DNA of 36,408 nucleotides from Mnemiopsis leidyi (Eukaryota > Ctenophora > Tentaculata > Lobata > Bolinopsidae): contig JH155225.1 of assembly GCA_000226015.1 (NCBI GenBank), positions 362,587 to 398,994 of the forward strand, written 5' to 3'. The notes under the pieces were generated by a model. That model worked only from the letters and a program-made list of their open reading frames with translations, made no database searches and was not told the DNA's origin. Positions 32,301-36,408 of the stretch are shown one piece after another; the first letter of the stretch is position 1, and every line of letters begins with the position of its first letter. The translations under genes and the position numbers were made by a program.

Positions 32301-33716
32301 CCCTGGCAGAATATTTGAGGTGGGTCTAGGGTTAAATCTACATTCTTCTTCAACTATTAACGTCTCTAGTAACGATAACACGAAGATACCGAGCACTGAG
32401 TTCTAACTTATCTGGTGGCTAGGTCTCTTGTCTGTCAGCCAAGCTAAATAGCAACAAATAACAATATCTTTTTTCAATTGCTTAATTTCTCAATGTCGGA
32501 TTCCTAATTTTAAGATGTCATCTAATTTTCAATCTACCCGCAGGTTAGACCTCTGGGAATAGAGCCTCTAGCTGACGAGAAATATGGGATAGGATCCTAC
32601 CTGCTCACCTTACCCGGCCCCAAAGACGTTAACCTTGCCATCGTATCCAGCTCTTTTGTCAGCTCTTTATCATTCGGTAAAGTCATTTCCAACCCGAACC
32701 TGCATTTTGAGGTTCAGGCATGAATCTTGCTTCAGCTAGTTGTGTTATTTAGAAATTTAGTAGCAACTTGTTATTCTTTTCAGTAGGATGTCGAAAATAT
32801 TCGTTACGTGTGGGTTAATTGTTCAGTGTTTCATCCTCCACCGTGGACATTTTTTGTAATTTGATTAGGCGCTGTATTTTGATATGTTATGAAGTAGTGA
32901 TTATTTGTATTTAGAACATTCTGTGGTGAATAAAATTTGCCTTGTTAAATGTTGCCGGATAGAACGATTAAAGTCCGACTAGCTTTTCTCCAACGCCCTC
33001 CAAGAGCTCTCAATCGTGTTCTGAACGAAATATGTAAACACAGATTAGCTATAACATAGGAGCCCACAGTTTATTATTGATAATTTATGATTTTATTATT
33101 AGTTTCAACAACAACTATTAAATATGTAATTTGAGGCTAGTAAATACATTAAAACCTCGATTTACCGTACCTCTATTTGCCGTGTCCTTCGATCTACCGG
33201 GCCCTGTCCCTTCCTTCGCGAGGCCCGGTAAATAGAGGTTTTACTGTAGTGATGTTTTGCATCAATGTTGCAAATTTGTAATGTTGTCCACATAAATACT
33301 TTATCAACCGATTTATTGCGGTTGATTTCAGATTCTAGAGATAGTTTTACCAGATTATTGATTAGTAGATTATGTTTTATTGTAGTGGCGATGATGAATC
33401 TATATGAGGAATTCAAAAAAGAATGCAACAAACTTTTAGTACTGGTTATTGTTGAGTTTAAAACTTAAAGTAGATGCCATAATCTACGTTGTGAGTTGCT
33501 GAGTTAGTTCACTTTACAAAATGTGAGCTATACCTGTTACTTACAACCCACTTATTTCTATTCCTGAGTGTCACATACTTCCCTTACTTGCATGGACGTT
33601 TTATCATTACGGTACGGGGTGATCACTATGTTGACTATTTTGTTATGTTTTTCGCAGATGTAGATGTAGATAATTCAACCATGTACAAGAGTTCATTTAA
33701 CGATACGAATCTATAA
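14377..33716 (+). CDS. ATRN: Attractin-family transmembrane receptor (26 coding exons)
   Basis: Exons are 14377-14546, 15755-15859, 16109-16219, 16336-16467, 16626-16852, 16989-17185, 17345-17454, 17739-17915, 18099-18187, 18624-18744, 19624-19778, 19998-20153, 24780-24902, 25419-25718, 26245-26364, 27459-27566, 28294-28433, 28593-28704, 29926-30099, 30225-30307, 30420-30572, 31671-31811, 31975-32074, 32183-32319, 32544-32676 and 33658-33716. All introns are GT-AG and every phase matches, giving 1210 residues. Order: signal peptide (1-23), EGF (24-56), CUB (57-172), two EGF (173-248), kelch propeller (249-583), PSI modules (584-800), a Cys-rich module plus laminin-type EGFs (801-970), juxtamembrane region, one membrane helix (about 1081-1100) and an intracellular tail. 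This is the attractin/ATRNL1 order, not that of MEGF8. Mammalian attractin (about 1400 residues) acts in melanocortin/agouti signalling and with the ligase MGRN1; the fly relative is distracted. The C-type lectin domain of vertebrate attractin is absent. ATRN versus ATRNL1 cannot be decided here. Two other genes are nested in its introns. Confidence 0.9.
14572..14836 (+). repeat. tRNA-derived SINE, best-preserved copy
   Basis: The 5' end looks like a tRNA promoter head: an A box TGGTAAAGTGG at 14579-14589 and a B box GGTTCGATTCC at 14632-14642. After the tRNA-like head comes a tRNA-unrelated body of about 165 bp (with AATGACCCGGAAACC-like sequence) and a tail of AATACAAA units. It lies in intron 1 of the attractin-like gene. 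Related copies lie at 15373 and 11907. Confidence 0.85.
15373..15556 (+). repeat. tRNA-derived SINE, 5'-truncated copy
   Basis: It shares the body and tail of the copy at 14572 from ATCCTAGAGGAGTG onward but lacks the tRNA-like head, as expected for truncated retrotransposition. It also lies in intron 1. Confidence 0.8.
19121..19220. repeat. 19-bp minisatellite, five copies
   Basis: The unit is GATTATCTTGTTACACTGT, in intron 10 of the attractin-like gene. Confidence 0.92.
19354..19635 (+). repeat. 47-bp minisatellite that contains the exon 11 acceptor site
   Basis: Six units each contain a pyrimidine tract, an AG and the first exon bases GGGTAACCTCTA. The AGs lie at 19388, 19435, 19482, 19529, 19576 and 19623, and only the last opens into the true exon 11. 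In the five upstream copies CTCTAA replaces CTCTAC, so use of any of them would add an in-frame stop after four codons. Confidence 0.9.
20348..20478 (+). other. Possible alternative terminal exon of the attractin-like gene
   Basis: A good acceptor (CTCACCTCTCTGCTTAGTACAG) precedes an open frame that is in phase with exon 12 (phase 1). It adds 43 residues with six cysteines (CCTG, CNCN, CSNC) before a TAG at 20476. An AATAAA follows at 20676. If used, it would end the protein just after the kelch propeller at about 626 residues with no membrane anchor. It could also be chance or a 5' UTR exon of the nested gene. Confidence 0.35.
20676..20681 (+). terminator. Candidate poly(A) signal AATAAA in intron 12
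   Basis: AATAAA lies 198 bp after the stop of the possible alternative terminal exon and about 130 bp before the start of the nested OAS-like gene. Confidence 0.35.
20814..23750 (+). CDS. MATH-domain protein with C-terminal 2'-5'-oligoadenylate synthetase (OAS)-type domain
   Basis: An uninterrupted frame of 978 residues. Residues about 63-187 form a MATH/TRAF-like domain ([50 protein letters not shown]) and about 218-328 a second ([38 protein letters not shown]). A degenerate third may lie at 355-465, followed by a Ser-rich linker. Residues about 666-960 form a complete OAS domain: [19 protein letters not shown] at 695-713 aligns with KGGSSGKGTTLRGRSDADL; catalytic aspartates are D710, D712 and D777 (LDVDLIP). 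Then come [19 protein letters not shown] and the OAS C-terminal signature [16 protein letters not shown] enzymes make 2'-5'-oligoadenylates from ATP, in vertebrates when bound to dsRNA; activity is known in sponges. I know of no MATH-OAS fusion. The ATG at 20814 is the first in frame; CTCGCCAG at 20794-20801 suggests a spliced 5' UTR. The frame lies wholly in intron 12 of the attractin-like gene, same strand. Intact. Confidence 0.85.
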   Translation: MTSELVQRTKSPVKTPRPHSAVSGMSRESRELQEMHCFLRLNRVETCDDYTSAPPHLDYRPTRYRFLLGNFSKMLYEGACSEPFTFGGHKWELGLALNADYVRVYLSLDKAQMYPAGVQVALQFNLSLVNFLAPLKSLNISAREGAVFSKNGQCWGCQRFFKLSDVLNEPGFIRNDCLSLELECTIVSTMFQDILTLNPLDDYHDSNAKLDKLDLLCSRESYHSSKFYMGGTYWQLRLFPNGDDEHSRGKVSMFIKNEDKTDRRYMMECQFTLGELKDPYHVESRRLVTEFPPGSGIGRGVDSICETNKLKNFVVGDHIVVGVKILTLFNASEVIYRNPAAGVRVPKDAEGVALLDMMDDQNFKWQLCVNKKTLCDNTQAFELALRLDGSMGRLMYVNYRCYGWLCQLRWRVVLRAEGCTPIVLGPSIDIVWNEGAELLMTTPVPDEYNDKTIQILMEMRSCVLFEPSIDGCSAPEVETAVSARQATDRERFVLERSWETKYLKYKKDSSNKEELMRIQSEGNKRTVGSEDHLKVSMIISNNFVKDLLRDLSDDPVPFCGGRETSRCQPPEPLADLFERKQDGAVGEGAVVSNIVDIFQSSSSSNLTMNQLRQSFQGSLDAPLDARLQSTTIERSVGEHPDFSVDGPDVRLQVNLSEGSIVRPELVRYEDYRETIEQIIDFCKTSLPFRVSRVAKGGSLGHDTATKSRSDIDLVLYSEDLPKNGHARWLPSIIAALASLLKDAQKMLTKAEKPLPKLTLIATTQYSVQFTVGDLDVDLIPCYDWRNDYSSTNLYQTIKEERPMDYIWYLSAACEKESDFIRKQPIKIKDMIRMVKHWRNGILWKDQFHRPSSLLLSLLVIGAHEDLVKKGVSNLLITPESMLQRLTEMIQRKHELRLEWSTHYSESIRGMFPMKTCPVVRNPSNPSDNVAETGLQNWTQFPGEFTRWAHFIGVVKNWGTMVAKQEKLNQIVHRLSSAF
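24396..24401 (+). terminator. Candidate poly(A) signal of the MATH-OAS gene
   Basis: AATAAA lies 646 bp after the stop codon, a reasonable 3' UTR length. I noticed no earlier AATAAA on the plus strand after the stop. Confidence 0.5.
24524..24658. repeat. Long fold-back with about 62-bp arms
   Basis: The left arm (from ATGATGAATAGGACTAATAG) pairs with the right arm (ending CTATTAGTCCTATTCATCAT) with few mismatches around a short AGAATAA loop. Weaker pairing extends to about 24491 and 24685. A direct repeat ATAAGYGGGTAC lies at 24511 and 24692. It may be a MITE or a hairpin RNA. It lies after the OAS poly(A) signal but inside attractin intron 12. Confidence 0.8.
25911..26267 (+). repeat. 50-bp minisatellite that contains the exon 15 acceptor site
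   Basis: Seven units at exact 50-bp spacing each carry ACATACTTAAACAG followed by the first exon bases GGGAGGAGGACGACTG. The AGs end at 25944, 25994, 26044, 26094, 26144, 26194 and 26244, and the last opens into exon 15. About half of each unit is exon sequence (codons for EEDDCSV) and half is intron. Confidence 0.9.
27340..27430. repeat. AT-rich tandem duplication
   Basis: Two copies of a roughly 35-bp TATATATTTTATGATATATA-type unit lie just before exon 16. Confidence 0.75.
27582..27972. repeat. 38-bp minisatellite next to the exon 16 donor
   Basis: About ten copies of a unit containing GTTGTTTATTTATATGTCAT and AACGTTATTCCTA. The array starts about 16 bp after the 5' splice site of exon 16 (27566/27567) and is followed by degenerate copies to about 28150. 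Confidence 0.9.
29087..29274 (+). ncRNA. RNU2: U2 spliceosomal snRNA
   Basis: The 188-nt sequence starts ATCGCTTCTCGGCCTTTTGG and continues to the branch-point recognition region GTGTAGTATCTGTTCTTATC and then AGTTTAATATCTGATACG, identical or nearly so to U2 of other animals. The Sm-site region is GATTTTTGG. The 3' stem-loop TCTTCCCCGTATTGCAGTAC..CGGGG matches the U2 stem-loop IV (CCTGGTATTGCAGTACCTCCAGG in human, compensated). It ends CTCACC, as U2 ends GCACC. U2 base-pairs with the intron branch site and binds SF3A/SF3B and U2A'/U2B''. The gene lies on the plus strand inside attractin intron 18. The usual upstream PSE could not be recognised. It appears intact, so it may be functional rather than a pseudogene. 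Confidence 0.95.
29275..29925. other. Rest of attractin intron 18 with a GC-rich block
   Basis: A short hairpin (CCTCCCTTCGGGGAGG) directly follows U2. At 29700-29722 there is a run of GGCCGGCCGGCCGCGCGCGCG in otherwise AT-rich DNA. An open frame spans this part but has no recognisable domain. Confidence 0.4.
30830..31081. other. GC-rich, open-on-both-strands segment in attractin intron 21
   Basis: On the plus strand, a frame after ACATGTAG at 30824-30831 is in phase with exon 21 and reads [18 protein letters not shown] and so on to a TGA at about 30990. On the minus strand, an ATG at 31081 opens [20 protein letters not shown] and so on (73 codons). Neither is recognised. The composition differs from the flanking intron, which hints at a former or alternative exon. 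Confidence 0.25.
33147..33246. mobile_element. 100-bp MITE, pogo/Tc1-mariner type
   Basis: The ends are CATTAAAACCTC and GAGGTTTTACTG (complement CAGTAAAACCTC), flanked by TA on both sides, as expected from TA target-site duplication. The interior is nearly palindromic (CTACCGGGCC / GGCCCGGTAAATAGAGG). It lies in attractin intron 25. Confidence 0.75.
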
Positions 33717-34296
33717 GCTGTATTTATAACTGATCAGTTTCATACTATTGATGTGTGAAGTTTTATTTCTATTGGCTGGGGTATTTCTAAACTCTGGAAA
33801 TCTACAATTTTGCTGCTTTTGAGAATTAGATTGCTTAATTGTTTGTCATGATCTGGTTAAACTTGCAATACTAGATTTCCAGAATTAAGGTCTGATAAGA
33901 AAAAAGAAGATTTAAATATTTAAAACTGTTATTCCAAAAAGTTATTATGGTAACAATTTAATTTTAACTATAACACACTGTATGGCATTCAGAAGATTAG
34001 GACTAGGAGGCAGATATTTTCATTAAATGAATCTATCGGTAATTTAATACTAATAGAATATGAAATAGTTGTGCCATAAAACAGGCTTATTTCTCTCGAT
34101 AGACTTAAGCATCATTCCCATAGATAGGACGCATAACTTGTACGATTCGGGTTTTAAAACTTAGTACTGACACACAAGGGTACATCAAGTTTGTATTAGG
34201 ACATTTAATTATAATTATGGCGTGTACAATAATTTAATTCAAGTTATTTTCGTCAGTGCACTTCATTGCCTCTCTGACTCTACTGGCTTTATGACT
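33717..34296. other. Convergent 3' flanks of attractin-like and EF-hand genes
   Basis: The two genes point at each other with 580 bp between the stop codons. The sequence is AT-rich with no coding exon; it must contain both 3' UTRs. I cannot identify either poly(A) signal with confidence. Confidence 0.5.
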
Positions 34297-35151
34297 TTAA
34301 GAGTCCATCTTCTCAAGACATGCAACAGTTGGGTGGTTTAGAAATACCCTCAAAAACTCCTTCTTGCTAATAATACCATCCCTATTCACATCTATCTCAT
34401 CCACCAGAGCATTTAGCTCGTCCTCAGAGCATCTCTGTCCGATGCTAAACAAAGTGTCCTTGAACTCTGATCTGCTGATGTAACCATTCCCGTCCGCATC
34501 AAACACTTTGAAAATAGCTTCGTACTGCTGCTGGGGTGTTACCGCTGGGTTGTGGTGACGTGACATGAGTTTCACAAACTCGGACATGCTCAGAACCCCG
34601 TCTCTATCGGCATCCACTGTAGCTATCATCTCCACCACCTCCTCCTCTGAGGGCTTCAGTCCGATAGTCTCGAGAAGGAAGCTCAGTTCCGCTACGGAGA
34701 TGACTCCGTCTCCGTTCTGATCGTACTTCCTGAAGGCGTGCTCGTACTCTGAGATCTGATCTATAGTCAGTGTTACTGGATGTAGGACTTTCCTTTCGTT
34801 GGGGTTGAAAAGACAGGATTTCCTCCTCCCGTTAGCTCGGCCCAAGCTGCCTGCTCCTCCGCCAGACTCGTTGGAGGAACCAGAGGCTCTTCTGGCCATC
34901 CCTCCTCGTCTCTCCTGGCCTCGTACCTCGTTCAGAGTGATGTGGAGGTTAGCCGCGTGGCTCTGACTTTGGAGGAAGTGCTTGGTGGACTCCAGAAACT
35001 TCCTCATCCGTGTTGTCTGCTCCTGGGCCCCCTTGTTGGAACTGACAACCACATCGTCAGGTAGGGGGAGGTGTCTACTGCCCTCTCTCTTGCTCCGACT
35101 TGAACTGCCGTAGAGTGATCTGTGGTGCTCTTTGCCTGACTTACCGAACAT
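34297..35151 (-). CDS. Calmodulin-like four-EF-hand protein with long N-terminal extension
   Basis: A single frame of 284 residues. Four canonical EF-hand loops occur at 144-155 (DQNGDGVISVAE), 180-191 (DADRDGVLSMSE), 218-229 (DADGNGYISRSE) and 254-265 (DVNRDGIISKKE). Each has acidic residues at loop positions 1 and 12 and Gly at position 6, so all four should bind Ca2+. The calmodulin core spans about 130-272. The first 130 residues are unusual: Ser/Arg/Lys-rich with a Gly-Ser stretch and no recognised domain. No membrane segment or signal peptide is seen, so it is probably cytoplasmic. It is more divergent from calmodulin than a true orthologue, and I do not assign a named subfamily. The coding region has no introns. 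The bases just after the ATG (TTCGGTAAGT) match a splice donor, so a spliced alternative N-terminus is possible. Confidence 0.85.
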   Translation of the reverse strand: MFGKSGKEHHRSLYGSSSRSKREGSRHLPLPDDVVVSSNKGAQEQTTRMRKFLESTKHFLQSQSHAANLHITLNEVRGQERRGGMARRASGSSNESGGGAGSLGRANGRRKSCLFNPNERKVLHPVTLTIDQISEYEHAFRKYDQNGDGVISVAELSFLLETIGLKPSEEEVVEMIATVDADRDGVLSMSEFVKLMSRHHNPAVTPQQQYEAIFKVFDADGNGYISRSEFKDTLFSIGQRCSEDELNALVDEIDVNRDGIISKKEFLRVFLNHPTVACLEKMDS

Positions 35152-35443
35152 GACGATGTTATCTGACTCTTGTATCTCGGGAGATCAAACAAAGGAAGCA
35201 GATAGAAGAATACTGACGATTGAACTGGCAAGCCCAGAAAATGAGGACGCAAGACAATGCTAATGGGCGCAAGAGAATGCGTTAAACGACTATCGGTGCT
35301 TCCTTGTTACCTGCCGATCTATCATGTCATGAGACTAACATTAGCCTTCTATATTTTCCTGCAGCTATATAACCCAGTAATTACCCTTAAGCTACCTCCT
35401 AATTATTTGCTACGTTGCGGACATGAGAACGGCTAAATACGCC

Positions 35444-35457
35444 GTCACCATGGCGAC
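35444..35457. promoter_or_regulatory. X-box-like site upstream of the EF-hand gene
   Basis: GTCACCATGGCGAC differs from the X-box consensus GTHNYYATRRNAAC at one position and is nearly palindromic. It lies 293 bp upstream of the EF-hand gene ATG. It could mark a ciliary gene, but a single imperfect match is weak. Confidence 0.3.
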
Positions 35458-36135
35458 CGCTAACACTCTCGATACTGTCAGAGAATAGATAAGGAGTGAG
35501 CATAACAAAACGGTTTTCTACCGTGACCCAGGCTGGCACACCGGTACTCGGAGTCTGAAAAATGGTCTAATTGGGAGACCCATGTCGATATGATAGCTAC
35601 GATAAAACAGGTCATTGGGGATTGGGATCTTGGTAATTGTATGACATATGAAAATGATTGGCCAGAGCTTAGGTTACTATAGTTGTTGGTAATAACTGAA
35701 ACTATTTAAGTCATTATTGATAGTCAAGTTACAGCGTTAACAATAGCTCAGAACTAGGAGTACGATCAAGTTAACGTGTTAACGATGACTGTAACTGAAG
35801 TTACTTAATGTAACAAGTTATCAAGTTACACTTATAGTTATACAGATACTTCACCTATACTTATAGTTTAACTATTTCCATGTTACAATTACAAATACAA
35901 GTACAAACTATAAGTATGTCTCACAGCGCAATTGCAAACGCGCGTTCCCAAAGGAATCTGTCAGTCAGAGCCATCTACTTTGTACTTCTACATTCTAGCC
36001 AGTCGATTGTCTCGGTGTTTGAACTTGACTTGTGACTGCAACGTTACGCGACGTCAATGTAATGAGAATGTCAGTAAAAAAGTCTTAGAGGTGTTACCTG
36101 ACTCCAAGCTTCAAGCTTGCTGCTCTTGGCTTATA

Positions 36136-36300
36136 GATGATATCCAACTAACGTTATCTAACGAGCAGCAAACTGCGAGCCGCGCGCGAGTCGGGTAACA
36201 CCTCGACAAGGTTGTCTGACTTCGTCCGACCCTCATTCGAAGCACTAAAGGGGGAATCTATGGGAATAAAATGACAGGAGGGTGCGCGCTGCCGTACAAC
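36136..36300 (+). mobile_element. Contiguous copy of the dispersed repeat seen at 12.8-13.7 kb
   Basis: Part A (ACTGCGAGCCGCGCGCGAG, GTCGGGTAACACCTCGACAA) is directly followed by part B (TCCGACCCTCATTCGAAG, then GACAGGAGGGTGCGCGCTGC). In the 12.8-kb copy the two parts are about 690 bp apart, so this copy is either the shorter ancestral form or an internally deleted one. Confidence 0.6.
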
Positions 36301-36408
36301 GACAAGGTGGAGGTAAGGAGGTTGTAGGTTGATAACCTACTGTCGCGGCCATCACGCGCTTTCACGCATTTCTGGCCTGGCGAAATTCTAGACGCGCATC
36401 ACCCGTTG

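Larger units (their letters stand above)
28294..33716 (+). other. Attractin-like exons 17-26: laminin-type EGFs, membrane helix, cytoplasmic tail
   Basis: Exon 17 has [15 protein letters not shown], matching attractin CGWCND.S.TGRGHC. Exons 18-20 are laminin-type EGF repeats ([43 protein letters not shown]). Exon 23 encodes the helix [20 protein letters not shown]. Exon 24 carries [12 protein letters not shown], which I align to the conserved SRPFA motif of attractin tails. Exon 25 has LGIEPLA (attractin IAIEPCAG). The last exon adds 19 residues and the stop. Confidence 0.85.
35152..36408. other. Right-hand flank without a supported gene
   Basis: The region contains the EF-hand gene's 5' flank, an AT-rich stretch with repeated ACTTATAGTT phrases around 35830-35910, and a repeat copy from about 36130. 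The plus-strand open frame at 35932-36198 runs into that repeat and has no recognised domain. Confidence 0.55.

Noticed and set aside
14377..33716. MEGF8 instead of attractin
   Set aside because: MEGF8 is about twice as long with two kelch propellers and repeated CUB/EGF blocks. Exon-by-exon similarity (FPYGQCLEW-type, CGWC.DPS, IEP tail) follows attractin.
35932..36198. 88-residue plus-strand frame near the right edge
   Set aside because: It runs into the dispersed repeat shared with 12.8 kb and has no recognised domain.

Overview
The window is nuclear DNA from an animal, almost certainly a non-vertebrate. The evidence is GT-AG introns throughout, a U2 spliceosomal RNA gene, a cilium transition-zone gene, an attractin-family receptor, a 2'-5'-oligoadenylate synthetase (OAS)-type gene, a tRNA-derived SINE family, a TA-flanked MITE, and AT-rich introns full of minisatellites. 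I cannot fix the phylum. OAS genes are known from sponges and several other animal lineages, so an early-branching animal or another invertebrate would fit. A run of 10 Ns (12496-12505) marks an assembly gap.

Layout. 1-2579 (minus): the first three coding exons of TMEM231, a cilium transition-zone protein; the rest lies off the left edge. Three RFX-type X-boxes at exact 21-bp spacing sit just upstream of its ATG. 2643-7082: no gene seen, several tandem repeats. 7083-8033 (minus): a single-exon C3orf38 homologue. 8666-11055 (minus): the GTPase GPN1 in seven coding exons. 11056-14376: intergenic, with SINE and DNA-transposon debris. 14377-33716 (plus): an attractin-family gene that I could join into 26 coding exons with consistent phase (1210 residues). 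It has a signal peptide, EGF, CUB, EGF, kelch, PSI, laminin-type EGF, transmembrane and cytoplasmic segments, but no C-type lectin domain between the PSI modules. 34297-35151 (minus): a four-EF-hand calmodulin-like protein with a 130-residue basic N-terminal extension.

Two other genes are nested in attractin introns on the same strand. Intron 12 holds a 978-codon uninterrupted coding region that joins at least two MATH (TRAF-like) domains to a complete OAS-type nucleotidyltransferase domain; this is the most novel object here. Intron 18 holds a near-perfect U2 snRNA gene. In two places (exons 11 and 15) a minisatellite has amplified the 3' splice site together with the first bases of the exon, leaving five or six decoy acceptors upstream of the real one.

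Functionally the genes are unrelated housekeeping or cell-surface genes (ciliary gate, Pol II assembly GTPase, receptor, Ca2+ sensor) plus a probable innate-immune enzyme hosted in an intron. All protein identities were made by eye from motifs and remembered family sequences, without database searches.
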